NCBI RefSeq assembly: GCF_020080835.1
Contig: NC_058162.1
Span: 1,240,001 to 1,304,000, forward strand
From: Cotesia glomerata
Taxonomy: Eukaryota > Arthropoda > Insecta > Hymenoptera > Braconidae
Direction of reading: 5' to 3'
DNA length: 64,000 nucleotides
Shown: in pieces, positions 35,249 to 48,700 of the stretch
Numbering within the stretch: position 1 is the first letter of the stretch
How the letters are laid out: every line of letters begins with the position of its first letter
Position numbers and translations under genes: made by a program
Notes under the pieces: model-generated
The model's database searches: none
What the model was told of the DNA's origin: nothing
Seen by the model: the letters and a program-made list of their open reading frames with translations, nothing else

Positions 35249-37134
35249 TTAAATAAAATTAACAATATAATTTTTTGTTTTCGTCGCTACAAAAATATAC
35301 GGATCTTTTTCAGCCTCAGCAATGTTCATGGAAATAATAGGTTCGTCATTAGAAATTCTTATACTTTTCGACTTGACATTATCAAAATTAAGATGCAGCA
35401 GACAATCGGCAGTAGGGGCATAAATTATATGAATTACTCCTAAAAAACATTAAATTAAATTAATTATCAACTTTAAATAATTTTAAACAATAGAATTAAA
35501 TCAAATGAAAACCTGAATCTAAACCAAAAAATAAAATATGTCCATGAGTAATAACAGATGTGATACACCCTCCAAGGTATGAAAATATGTCGTATATATT
35601 GTAGTCATAAGAAAAACTAATAAATAAATATCTTCCTAAAATAATAATGAAATTATTATTACTCCAATAAAATTTATTGTGATAAATAATAAAATAATAA
35701 AGGTTATTTACCGATAATAAAAATAATCGCGTTGTAATACGTTACATAAAATTTAATTCTGAGAGATAAGGATGAATCATCTGGAATTATGTATGATTTT
35801 AATACTCTCTCGGATTTACTTGACAATCCATAAGCCATATCTTGTCTGAGAAACAATTTTAATTCACTGTTGTTTTTATAAGATAGTAATAAAGGCTGAA
35901 AAAATATTAATTTTATAAATATATAAAATTTATCATTACAATAAAATATATAAAATTTACCCTTGCATTTCTTAAATAAATTCCAATTGCAGTTGCATCG
36001 CCTAAATCAAATTGTAAATGTTTTTTAGAGATAATTATACTCATTGTGCATGAATGTTCATAAATTATTCCTTCATTTTGTGAATAACAATTATTCATTG
36101 ATCCAGCGCTAAAAATAAAGTCAATTAATTTTTTTTTATTTCAAATTTAATAGATTAATTTAAATAAATTATACCAAATAGATTGAGCTGAAGAAATAGA
36201 AGACTTTAATTGTTTTTTAGCAGTCACGTTCCAAAATTTAATTGAATTATTTTTAGATTTTGAAACAACTAGTATTTCTTCTTGGTCTAAAAAATCAATA
36301 AAAAATTTCATTAATAAGTTACAAAAAAAATTTTTTAATAAATATCAATTGATAAAATTAATTAGTACCATTATACCAAAATTCAATTTGATCAATAGGT
36401 TCACCGTGAGTTGCTGTAAAAACTGGTTCATTTACATTAAATATATTATAAAAATATATAGAGCCTAAATCAGTCCCAGCTGCAACATTATCACCTGAAA
36501 AAAATTAAAGAAGAAATATTATTCATAAAAAAAAAAAATTTATCAATTTATTTAAGGTAAAAGACCCAGTTATGGATACTGGCCTAGTTATTTGACACTT
36601 GCAATTTTATTCTAATTAAAAAAATAAAATCTTCTCAAAAAATCAATCTTAAAAATTATATTTATTAATTTATTAGAGTTGATTTGTTTTTTTTTTTTTT
36701 AATTAAAATAAAATGCAAGTGTCAATAACTGGCTCTTTTACTATAAGTAATTAATTTTTTTTTTTACTTGAAGCTGCTGTGCATGTTATTAATTCATTTT
36801 CTTTAAATTTTTCAGAAACATGAATTTTTGTCAACACCGCTTCAGCTTGTAAAATCATTATCCATTTAGAAAAAGAATAAAAAGTTCCTCTCCAAATTTC
36901 TTCATCAATAATTACTGGATAATCATCAAGACAGTGTGAAGGAAATGCTTTTATCATGATATCATGAACATGACTGCGTCCTATTTCATGCATGCATGTT
37001 CGCTTCCAATTGAAGTTTTTTATTATTTTTTCAATAATCCAGTACCAAGTTGAACAAACTTCTTGAAGGACCATCAGTGCAGATGGATCAGGAATCTTTT
37101 GCAAAATTATTTCCCAAATCTCTACCGGGAACAT
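35249..37134 (-). CDS. F-box / WD-repeat-like protein
   Basis: Seven exons: 37134-36768, 36494-36369, 36286-36175, 36108-35961, 35895-35712, 35635-35513 and 35439-35249, giving 416 aa with all phases consistent. The N-terminus (MFPVEIWEIILQKIPDPSAL, then LQEVCSTWYWII) is an F-box, the Skp1-binding module of SCF ubiquitin ligases. The rest reads as degenerate beta-propeller repeats, for example AAGTDLGSIYFYNI, ILVVSKSKNNSIKFWNV and PYIFVATKTKNYIVNF. Target unknown; I do not recognise a specific orthologue. An acceptor-like AAATTTAG sits just above the ATG, suggesting a 5' UTR intron. The gene lies inside the intron that would join NT5C2 exons at 39171 and 34262, on the same strand. Confidence 0.85.
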
Positions 37135-39170
37135 CTTGGATCTAAATTTAATTTATTATCTTATTTTAAACTTACGTGTACAGAGATCAGAATGTACTTA
37201 CGTAATTGCTTTTTTAATTCATTAGTAACGCGAAATTCTGTAAAAATACATTTTAATTAATTATTCTTTTATAATTATTTAAGTAAAAGTTACTGTTTAT
37301 TTAAAATAAATTTCTAGAGTGAATTTAAATAAAAATAATTTTTTAAGTGACTTACTTTTAATTACACGACATAATCACTTTTGTTTAAATTGTGTCAATT
37401 GTTTTTGTCAAAAATTATAGATTAATTTTGAACTTAGTGAAAATAAATTATTGTTGAGACGAAAGAATTTAAAAGGTACTTGGCCACAGTTAAAAAAATC
37501 TCATGATTATCTCATTAATGATTGAGCAACATTCGACAAATTTAAATGTGGACATAATTTAGAGTGAAAAATTATTTTTGTTAGGTCATTGCCTATTTCT
37601 TTTTTTTCATCAGAGTAATACTTAATCTTGTAGCTTCTTTTTTTTTTTAAATAATATTATTTTATAATGTATTTAATAATATTTAAGTAAGAACTATAAT
37701 TAAATAAAAGTAATGTAAAATTTCTTAATTAAAACTATTATAAAAATAATTTAAAATTAATTATGCTAGTCTACAAATCATTTTTAATTATAATTTAAAT
37801 TTATACATTTAAAATTAATTTTATAAATTGTGTAAGTACGGACCAGGAATAATAATTCAACAATAATTTATAATTACATATAATATATTTATTAATATCT
37901 AAAGAATTTAAATAATTTGTCTTATTCTATATATTAATGATTTACTAATTCTCATTGAATAATTTGTCTTCTTGGATAGTTGATGTAATTAAAAATTTTT
38001 GGCTGTCAGTTTTACATTCTTTGTATAAATATAAACTATCTGCTATGATATAGATAAAAAATGTGTAATTAGTACTTAAAAAAATTACAAGACACTTTAA
38101 AATGGATAACTTAAAAATTTTTCACTTTATAAAACACTGGATTATTTTTTTATTGTCTTCTTTAAGCCACTTTATTGTTTATTTATCGTAAAAATTTATT
38201 CGTTGACAGTAAAGTATATTTTTTAAAATGATGTTTAATTTCTAAACACCAGAGGTCAGATAAGTTCAATTCGAGGATTAAATATTTTAAATACACGCGC
38301 AGTTTTGTGTTAATAATCAAGATTTAATAAAATTTCAAGGCAATAATGAAGTGACAGGAAAAACAAGTTGATTAATTATATGAAAATTATACAAATAAGA
38401 AATATAAATTATAATGAGAAGTAAAGTATTGAATATTTATTTTTTGACTTGAAGCTTGAATGATAAAAATATGACATATTAAAGTTAGCAATCGCTTGAC
38501 CACTTTTTAATTTTTTCTTAATAAATAAATTCGCTCCGAGAAATTGCATTTGTTTTTTTTAAATATCAATTTTTTTTCTCATTTTCTTTAACATAATTTG
38601 TTAAAAAAAAATCTTAGAATTATAAAATATCTCGTGAATTAATTTTCATGATAAAAATGTCAAATTTAAAAAATTGTAAACATGCTTGTAGCCGGCGTCC
38701 GCCATTTTTATAATAATTTATCAATTGAAAAAAAATTATATACAAAAAATGAACTTAAAAATTTAATAAAATAAAATTTGTAAATTTTTCCAGTTTTTTT
38801 TTTCTGTAATAAAGTTCAAAATAAAAGTTGAATTTAATTAAAAAAAATCAGCTGTCAGCTAAATTCACATTGATAAAAAAATCAATGGAAATTTGAAGGT
38901 AAGAAAAAATGTCAACCCTTAATTAAATCTATTACACTCTTAAATCATGATGACATTAAAGGCATTTACTTGACTATTTTTTAATTTTTTTTAACAAAAA
39001 AATTATTTTAAAAAAAATTGCATTTTTAATTTTTTTACATTTCTACAAGTCAATCTTTTTTTACAATAATTTATTTGTCACCAAAATTATAAAATATCTG
39101 GTAAATTAATTTTCATTACATTAAATCATGCTAAAAATTGATTATTATATATATAAATAGGAATGAGCAC
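37135..39170. other. Upstream of the F-box gene; AT-rich with MITE-like repeats
   Basis: 37135-37450 is the likely promoter/5' UTR of the F-box gene. 38460-38880 and 38940-39125 carry family A and C ends (ATTAAAGTTAGCAATCGCTT; ATCAGCTGTCAGCTAAATTC; TCTGGTAAATTAATTTTCAT). No other gene seen. Confidence 0.45.
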
Positions 39171-39389
39171 CTGTCGGATTATTGAGGGACGAATATAAGG
39201 ACGTTTGGAATTGGCTGTTGGCGTGTGCTCGGATTTTTCATCGATGACAGCGACCGAGGAGTAAGTCCGTGGCGCCGTATATTGTGTTGTTCGGCGTTGA
39301 TGGTTGTTCTTGGCCTCTGGAACGTATGAGCACCAAGGTAATACGCGGAATTTCGTTATACCACGAATAACAAACGTCGATCCTTTCAT
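39171..39389 (-). CDS. NT5C2: Probable NT5C2 distal first exon (N-terminal extension)
   Basis: 73 codons: MKGSTFVIRGITKFRVLPWC through RTYSSVAVIDEK to PYIRPSIIRQ, donor CAG|GTGCTC in phase 0. It cannot join the F-box gene in frame, because its acceptor in phase 0 soon hits a stop. It does join exon A (34262) in frame as SIIRQ-LIMDLENC, giving a 649-aa NT5C2. The N-terminus is basic, low in acidic residues up to about residue 23, with RTYSS at 41-45, so a mitochondrial-type presequence is possible. Unlike the AT-rich surroundings, the exon has balanced base composition, which supports coding. The link to NT5C2 is inferred from phase only. Confidence 0.6.
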
Positions 39390-40787
39390 TTTAGAGTTTC
39401 CACGTATTTGTATTTATTATTTATATCAAATCGAGATTAATTAATTTATTAAATAAAAGAAAACAAATAATAACGAAAGAAAAACAAAAGAAAGAGCTGG
39501 TGTAGTGAGTTAAAAATAATAAAAACAACCTAGTGGTATATATGATAGATCGAATTTTTATTCTATGTATGTGAGAGACAAGAGCGCAAGAGAGACCAAC
39601 ACAATAATACAACACGTTAGTAATAATACTGTATAAATAAAATAATAACGTAATAAAGAAGTAACTTTTAATCTATTGCGGAAGCACGGCCTTTTTTTAT
39701 ATTTTATTTTACGAACTGTTTGTTTTTCCCGACGCCCCTCAACAGTGTTTAAGCAATTACGTTCATCCGCGCTTCTGTATATTGCGTAAAATTAATCTCA
39801 TTAAGTGACCTCGGGTATCACATAACCTAAAGACAGTGCGACAAGGTATTATGTCCAATTGAATCTGAGTGACAAAAAAAAAAAAATATTTTTTTTTTTT
39901 TTCAGTGAAAATTTAGTTTTTTTTTTTTTTTTTATAAAATATCGGATTTTTATGACAGAAATTATTTGTGTAAATATAATTAAAATTTTTGGAGTTATTA
40001 AACTCTTTAATTTATAAATATTGATATTAATGTCATTTATATTTTGTTTGTTTTTAATTCTTGGATAAAAATTAATTTTATTTTAAAGTTTTTGAAATTT
40101 TGATATAAATTTTATTAATAAAGCCGTGCCCAGTTTTATATTTCAACTTTTGCTAATTAATTTTATGTCAGTACAAATTAATTTTTAAAAATGAAACAGA
40201 TTTTTTTTTAGAGTAAAAAATAAAATTTTTAAATTATTAAATTCAATTATTGTTTTGTAATTTTCAAGTTTGTTTTAACAATATATAATTGTTAAGACCA
40301 ATAAAAATTTTGTCAAACATCTGTTATAAAGTTTCATTTTTAATTACTATAAAAAATAATTAATATTGGAGTAAATACAACACAATTTATATTTTTGTTT
40401 ATTTTATAATTTAATTAATTTTAAGATTTTATTATTACACACATTTATTAATTTTTATACTTTGTTTTTTTAAGTATTGTTATGTACTTTATTTTATAAT
40501 TTCACAATAAATATTTATTATTCACAATGCAACTGAGTTATTTTTTTATTTATTTATTATAATTTATACCACAAGCACATTAGTAAGTAATTAAAAAAAA
40601 ATAAATTGAGTTTATTTTATTAATAACAGTCTAATAAATGATTATTATTAGATTGAAAATCAAAATAAAGAAGAAGGATGTTCATCGTTAGATTATCATA
40701 AGTACTTGAAAATATGGTCTGTTGAAGCAACAAGTGATCAATAAATAATTTAAGTAATTTAAAAAAAAAACAAAAAGTATTTAAAGA
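39390..40787. promoter_or_regulatory. Divergent region, NT5C2 distal promoter / SEPSECS
   Basis: 39390-39860 is relatively GC-rich and is the likeliest promoter area for the distal NT5C2 exon. 39870-40787 is AT-rich and includes the SEPSECS 5' flank. No MITE family end was recognised here. No core element is claimed. Confidence 0.4.
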
Positions 40788-43445
40788 ATGAACAATCAAG
40801 CGTTCAGTTTGGCTGAAAAACTTATACCATCAACTTATGTACAACAAGGATTAAATGCGAAGAAAACGAGGGAGAATCTTATAAGAAGTTTTATTGAACA
40901 TGTAAGTATCAATTAGTTATTTTTTTTACTTAAAAATTATTTATTAAAAATTTTATTTCTTCAAAATTATTTATTGTTTTTTCTTAAAAATTATTCATTG
41001 TTTTTTCTTCAAAATTATTAAAAATTTTATTTCTTCAAAATTATTAATTAAAAATTTAATTTCTTCATTATCATTTATAAAAAATTAATTTTAAAAATTA
41101 TTTCAACAGCGAAAATGGCCAGAAGAAGGATGGGACGATGCAACAATAGAAGCATTTCTTTCGGATCTCTCACAAATGGACAGCAATAATTTTCCACTGA
41201 ATTGCAGTGTTGGTGAGCGTGAATCACGAATAATATCAAGTATCGTAGCAAGACGGCATTTTCGCATGGGCCATGGAATCGGTAGATCCGGAGATCTTGA
41301 AGAAGTTCAACCAAAAGCTGCCGGGAGTAGTTTAATGTATAAATTATCAAATGCATTAGTATTAGAAGTGATGCGGTATATGGGTAAGATAATTTAATTT
41401 AATGTATGACCTAAGATAAAAAATAAAAAATAATTTATTTCAGGTGTTAAAAGTATCGCCGGATGTTTCTTATCACCAATGGCAACGGGTATGAGCTTGG
41501 TGCTCTGTATGTTGACTCTAAAACTCGACAGACCACGAGCCAAGTACGTCCTTTGGCCTAGAATCGATCAAAAGTCAAGCTTTAAGTCTATAATAACAGC
41601 TGGACTGGAGCCGATTGTTATTGAGATGCTGATTGTGGGAGATGAATTGAAAACTGATTTGCAGAGACTCGAATCACAGATGGCTGCTTATGGAGAGAGT
41701 ATTGCTTGTGTTCTTTCTACTACCAGCTGCTTTGCTCCACGTTCTTGCGATTCAGTTGATCTCATTGCTGCGCTGTGCACGCAGTATAATATTCCTCATT
41801 TGGTCAACAATGCTTATGGGTATGTATTTTATTTTTTATTTTAAATAATATATTTTTTATAAATTTTTTAAGACAAATTAATTTTTTTTTTGACAAATTT
41901 TCAGCGATTTAAAAAAATTAAATAATTTTTTTAAATTATAAAAAAAATTTACAAATAATATTCTTTATTTATTTATTGTTTTAAATAGATTACAAAGTAC
42001 TAGATGTATGCACTTAATTCAAGAAGCTTCGAGAAAGGGACGAGTTGATGCCTTTGTTCAAAGCACCGATAAAAACTTTCTCGTTCCTGTTGGAGGCGCG
42101 ATTATTGGTTCATTTGATAAAAATCTTCTCGACCGAATCTCAAAGATGTATCCAGGTCGCGCAAACGCCAGTTCTACAATGGACGTAATGATAACACTAT
42201 TGGGCCTAGGAATGGCTGGATATAAACAGTTGATTGCTCAACGAAAAGAAATGTATGCGTATTTGAAAGAAGAACTGGGTAAAGTTGCTGCCAGACACGG
42301 TGAAAGATTATTAGACACCAAAGGCAACCCTATATCTATGGGAATGACTTTGCAGTGTCTCAGTCATCAGCATGATCATAAACAAGTTACTATGCTTGGA
42401 TCCATGTTATTTCTTAGAAATGTTAGCGGTTCAAGAGTAATTACTACTACTGATGTTAAGAATATTGTTTCACATAAATTTGAAGGTCTGTTATTAATTT
42501 ATTAAAATTCTCTATCTCTAGATACATAATTAAGAAATGACCTTGTATCTTATTAACTACTGACATTTTTAAAGATATAAGCTCATCCCGATGTTACACT
42601 CATCGAGACCTTTCATTTAAGTACCCACATCAATTTTTCATATATTTATATATATTATATATATAAATATATGAAAAATATATCAAAAATGCATGTGGGT
42701 ACTCAAATGAAAGCTCTTGATGAGTATAACATCGGAATGAGCTTATATCTTTAAAAACGTCAATAGTTAAGAAAGTACAGTGCAATTTAATATAATTAAA
42801 AAATTAGCTTGTATCTTGTAAACTATTGACATTTTTAAAGATATAAGCTCATTCCGATGTTACACTCATCGAGACCTTTCATTTGAGTACCCACATCAAT
42901 TTTTCATATATTTCATATATTTATATATAATATATATATGAATATATGAAAAATATATCAAAAATGCATGTGGGTACCCAAATGAAAACTCTTGATGAGT
43001 GTAACATCGGGATGAGCTTATATCTTTAAAAATATCAATAATTAAGAAAGTACAGCGCAATTTAACAAAAGTCATTATTTAATAAACCAAAATTTTATTT
43101 ATTTAGTTTTCAAGTCACGGCAGTCTTGTGACTGCAAGATTGCTAGGTTTTATTAAAAAAATTGTATTTTATTTTCCAGGTTGGGGAGCACACAATAGCA
43201 ATTATCCAATCCCATACTTAACAGCAGCCGCTGCTCTAGGAATGAAACGCAGTGATGTAGACGCGTTTGTACAGCGATTGGACAAAGCTTTGACTAAAGT
43301 CCGACGGCGATCAGCCCCAGTCACTCCAACAGCTTCATTAGCAGGCTCAAGTATTAACGGCGATACGGGCAATCCTGGTGGTCCAGGTGAATCTAGCACC
43401 GCCTCTACTAGCCGAGCTAGTAGCAAAGATTCTTTGCGCAAATGA
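40788..43445 (+). CDS. SEPSECS: O-phosphoseryl-tRNA(Sec) selenium transferase
   Basis: Five exons: 40788-40901, 41110-41383, 41444-41819, 41989-42485 and 43180-43445, giving 508 aa (human is 501). This PLP enzyme converts O-phosphoseryl-tRNA(Sec) to selenocysteinyl-tRNA(Sec), the last step of selenocysteine synthesis. Conserved blocks: FRMGHGIGRSGDLEEVQPKA, SSLMYKLSNALVLEVMR, LSPMATGMSLVLCMLTL, RPRAKYVLWPRIDQKSSFKS, STTSCFAPR, HLVNNAYGLQSTRCMHLIQ, and FVQSTDKNFLVPVGGAIIGS with the PLP lysine Lys283. MYPGRANASSTMDVMITLLG is also present. The reading frame is intact with no sign of decay; the Ser/Thr-rich C-terminal ~50 residues differ from vertebrates. Intron 4 contains two Helitron-like hairpins. 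Confidence 0.95.
42510..43146 (+). mobile_element. Helitron-like element, two hairpins, in SEPSECS intron 4
   Basis: Starts CTCTATCTCTAGATACATAA at about 42509, has palindromic units near 42560-42755 and 42830-43030, then the tail, the hairpin GCAGTCTTGTGACTGC, AAGATTG and CTAG at 43143-43146. Confidence 0.8.
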
Positions 43446-45768
43446 ACCGTAGTCAACGCAACTGGACAGTCGAATCAGCACATCAATATGAATTTATAAG
43501 CAATTTTGCTTCAGATTAATTGTAAAAAAATAATACAACATGTGCTGATATGCCTGCTCAATTGCGTTGACATATAGATAAATATACTTAAAAATAAAAA
43601 GTGTGTTATTGCGACAAAAAAAATGATGTAAGAAAAAAAAAGCGCTGGACGCATTTTTTCTCTTTACAATCGAATTAAAATCAATCACTACGAATTTATT
43701 GGTTAAAATTTATTAAAAAAATTTCTTTTTTTTTTTCAATTAATTTTCTTCAATTTTTTTGTAATTTCAATGAGCAATTGAAAAGTATGACTATGAATTT
43801 AAAAAAAAAATTAAAATTAATTATAAAATACAAAATATCTGAATGAATCTACAAAAAAAAAAAAATTGGAAAGAATGAATTAAATAGTTATTTAGAAATT
43901 TTTAAAATAAATATTTAAACACCTTTAATTTATTTATATAATAATATAAATATATAAAATATAGATTTTGCGGTATCAATAATGAAATATACAAAATTAA
44001 AATAATTTGGCGATAGAAAATTAAAAAAAAAAAAATTAAATTGAGGCTTTATTATATAAATTATAGTTAGTATAATTTTTTTTACTTAATATTTTCACCA
44101 AGCGCTTGATAATAAAATATAAAATATATGAAGAGAATTAAAACAGCGTATGTAGAAACGGATAATAAACTTTCAGTATTTAATAGAAAATAAATTAGAC
44201 TAAGTGATTAATTTCAACTAGATTTGATGGACTAAATTATAGAAAATAATAGTAATAATAAAGTTAAGTAATTGCATGAATTTAGAAGATAAAATATGAA
44301 AAAGAATGTTACAGCTCACTGAAATAAGGCCTGGAGCCTTGATGAGAGTTTAGGATCGTTATAATTAATTATTAATTAATAATTAATTATATTAGTTAGT
44401 GAATTTAATATTTATTTAAATAAATATATAGCTTTACACTTTAATAAATAATTATTTTATGCATTTAAATTTTTAATTCAATATTTAATTAATTATCTGT
44501 TATTTAAAATTTTTTATTGTCATTATAATTATTGTTAAATTTTTTTTAATAAATATTTTATTTATAGAAGTGGCTTGACATTGAAAAAATTTAAGAATTA
44601 TTCGCTGGAGTAAAATAAATTGGTAAACAGTTTATAATGCCTACGAGACAATTAATAATAATTAATGAATTATACAATAATAATATAAATTATTAAATAA
44701 ATGCGATGTACTCCTATGTAAATAAACTACTTGTTATATTATTGAATTTTTTGTTTAATAAGCGGATATTTTTATTTTGCGACTATTGAAATATTAAAAT
44801 AATTTATTTATTTATTAAATAAATTAAATAAATAAATAATTAAACATTTGTATCAAAAAGTTATGCTCGTAAAAAATTTTAATAGATTTAGTGGCCTAGA
44901 TTGAAGCTTGATAAAGTTTACTTTTTTTATAAGTGACAAAAAAAAAAAAATTATACTATAATCCATACGAAACATTCCATTAAAAATGATATACATGTAT
45001 TACTTTGTTAATTCCTTTGAGGATTAATGATACAATAAGACAGATTACTTTATAACAGTATGATAAAGGGAAAATTTAAAGCTATAAATCATGTAAACGA
45101 ATTACAAAATTTGAGTGACAATTTAATAGAAATAAAGAAAATTAGAAATAAATATTCAATCGTTATTTTTTTTTTTTAATTGTTTAATTACTTACTTGGA
45201 TTATTATACTTGTTGAGACACTAGAAATTTTTTTATTATTTTATAACAATAAAATAAAATTTTTAAAATTGACAGCTGACAGCTAACTTCAGTATGATCA
45301 AATTTTTGGTTAAGTAAACTTTAATTTTTTATTTAATATTTATTTTATTTATTATTATTTGTTAAAATATAATTTGTGACTGACCTTAGAATTTTTTAGC
45401 ACTAAAATTATTACAAAAAAAAATTATTAAATACCTCCTAACTTAAAAATTGTAAAAAATGACAGATATCAGCTGACTTCAGTATCAAGACTAGTTCATA
45501 AAGTCCCGGGTAGGTTAACTTTGACAGCTCTGCTCTCTGGTGGTGAAGGTCGTAAAAATTAACTCCATAGCAAGTAGTAAGGGAAAATAAATAATATTTA
45601 TATTTATAAATATCAATATACGTCCCAGCTGTCAAAACTACTGTTGTTGATTATAAAATAAATAAATGAAAATAATTTTATCGATGTTAAGAAAATAAAG
45701 TTTTATAAAAATATAAAATACTTTATTACATAGTATTTTTATCAGAGAGTTTTAGATTTATCACAGTA
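43446..45768. other. Spacer between SEPSECS and SGSM3
   Basis: AT-rich, about 2.3 kb. 43446-43800 is probably SEPSECS 3' UTR. 45240-45490 has two family-C ends (TTGACAGCTGACAGCTAACT at about 45268; ATATCAGCTGACTTCAGTAT at about 45466), and 45490-45768 includes the presumed SGSM3 promoter. Otherwise nothing recognised. Confidence 0.45.
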
Positions 45769-48700
45769 ATGGATTTAGCTAAGTCGTTGTTTAATGTTAG
45801 GGATCACGAAGGTTATGTTGGAAAAGAAGATCACAATGTAAGTATTATTAAAAAACAATTATGTTATGAATTAGCAAGACACTTGACAGTTTTTTAATTT
45901 TTTTTTTTTAAATAAACTAGGCCTAAAAAATTGTTTTTAAAAAATTGTATTTACAATTTTTAATGACATTAAATTTAGCTGTCACTTGACCATTTTTTAA
46001 TTTTTTTTTAACAAACAAATTTGTTCCAAAAAATTATTTTTAAAAAATTGCATTTTTAATGTTTTATAATTTCTATATAATAATAAAATTAGCCGACATT
46101 TTTGATTTTTTTATTTCGCTTAATTTATTAAATTATAACTAAAAAATTGTACTTATAGTTTTTGAATTTTAACTAATGAATTTTTTTTTTTTTTGTAATA
46201 ATTCTTTAATAAAAAAAATCATAAAAATTCTTAGATGTCGGCTAACTTTATTTTCATAATTTCTATATGTCTAAAGTAATTTATTTGTTACAAAAATAAT
46301 TAAAATGATTAAATATCTGCTAAATTAATTTTCATAATTCTTTTAGAGCTTTTAAAGATAGAATTTTTAAAATAAATTTTTCTTGCTACAATTTAATAAT
46401 TAAAAAAATTAATAACTTTATAACAAATAAATTATTTTTAAAAATTCAATTTTTTACAAATAATTTTTTTTATAAATAAAATTACGAAATTCTAAGTGAC
46501 AGCTAGCTTTAGTGTCATAAAAAATTATCAGATGTCTTTTAATATAAATATCATAAAAAATCTTAAAAAAAAAACTTACTTAAAATTTTTATTATAGAAA
46601 AAACTTGAAACACTTGGGTCTGAAGATGAGTACGACGGAGATTTTAATGAATCGAGCGAAGACCTGATATCTCCAGTACCAGGAGGCCCGTTTTCAGCTC
46701 TGACACCGTCCATGTGGCCGCAAGATATCCTAGCAAAGCTCAACCAGCCAGAAGACCCAAATTCTCAGCCCGACTACAGGTTCGACGAGTTTGGCTTTCG
46801 AGTAGAGGAAGAAGACGGCCCAGAACAGAATTCCAAAAAACTCCTGGGAGTGCCATTCGTCGAGGACCCACAGCACAGACAGCAGTGGCTGACCCTAATG
46901 GAGTTCAGTCGTTCCCAAGAAATCCCAGAAACTCTGTGGCACCGTACAGACCAGCGTCTGCCCAGAACTGACAAGCTGAGAGAGATGGTAAGACGTGGAA
47001 TTCCTCACTCGCTTCGTCCGAGAATCTGGATGAGGATGTCCGGAGCTCTGCATAAAAAAATATCCTCAGACATGAGCTACAAGGACATCGTAAAGGCGTC
47101 GAGCAGCGACGCGCTGATGACCAGCAAACAAATAGAGAAAGATTTACTGAGAACTATGCCAGCGAATGCCTGCTTTAGCAATTTACACAGCACGGGAATC
47201 CCAAGACTGAGGCGAGTAATGCGAGGCTTGGCTTGGCTCTACCCGGACATTGGCTACTGCCAAGGAACAGGAACCATGGCTGCGTCTCTGCTGCTGCTCC
47301 TGGAAGAAGAGGACGCGTTTTGGATGATGGCTACCATTGTCGAAGACTTGCTACCTGCTTCTTATTATTCTTCTACACTTTTGGGGGTTCAAGCAGACCA
47401 AAGAGTCCTGAGGACACTTATCGCTAATTATTTACCTGACATTGATCATGTTTTGTCGCAGCATGATATAGAATTAAGCTTGATCTCGCTTCACTGGTTC
47501 TTAACTCTCTTTGCTTCAGTTGTCCACATGAAAATTCTGCTGAGAATCTGGGACTTGTTTTTATTCGACGGCTCGATAGTTTTATTTCAGGTAATATAAG
47601 TGGCAGTCAATTTTTTTTTTATTTAGTTTTAATGCCAAGGTGTTGTATGTACAAATAAGTACAATCAATTTTGGAGTATTACTAAAATATATAAAACAGA
47701 TTGCATTAAAAAATAATTATATTAAAGTTAGCTGTCACTTGGCCATTTTTTAATTTTATTTAACAAAAAAATTTGTTCCGAAAAATTATTTTAAAGAAAT
47801 TACATTTTTTATTTTTTAAAATTTCTAAATATCCTTTTTTTTATGCAGCAATTTATTTGTTAGAAAAATTATTAAATATCGGCTAATTTAATTTTAATTA
47901 AAAAATAACTTCCCGATTTTTGAAGATTTTCAATTTTCTTAGCAGGAAGTTAAAAAAAAATGTACATCATATTATTATGTACAACATGTAATTATATTAT
48001 TTTCCAGCATACTAATTTCTAATTATTCATTACTAAATAGAAAATCAAATAATTTAATTTTAAAAGTTTCTAAACTAAGAACGTTTACAATTTCAGTAAA
48101 ATCACAATTTTTTAATTTTGTTTAACAAACAAATTTGTTCCAAAAAATTATTTTTAAAAAATTGTACTTTTTATTTTATGATATTAAAGTTAGCAGTCAC
48201 TTGATGATTTTTTAATTTTACTTAACAAATAAATTTTTTCTGAAAAATCATTTTTTTTTTAATTTCTACATGTAAATTTTTTTTGTCATAATTTATTTGT
48301 TAGAAAAATTCTTAAATATCTGCTAAATTAATTCTCATTTTTATTTTTTACAATTTCTAGATGTTAATTTTTTTTTGCTATAGTTTATTTATTAAAAAAA
48401 TTCTTAAATATCTGCTAAATTAATTTTTATTCCAGGTGACCTTCGGCATGCTGAAAATTCGAGAGTCGGAGCTTAAATTGCTAGAAAATTCAGCGCAAAT
48501 TTTCAACGCGCTGTCTGACATTCCAGGAGACATTGATGATGTAGACCAATTATTTGAAGTTGCACTGGAGGTCAGTGGATCTTTGACAGATGTCCTTATT
48601 GAGACTCACAGGCGACGGCATCTAGCCTACCTAATGGCTGACCAGGGTGGTCTGGTTGGTAATCCAGACGCAGTACCAAATTTACCGAAGCAACACCTCA

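Noticed and set aside
39171..39389. First exon of the F-box gene
   Set aside because: Joining in phase 0 to the acceptor above 37134 soon gives a stop codon; the in-frame partner is NT5C2 exon A.
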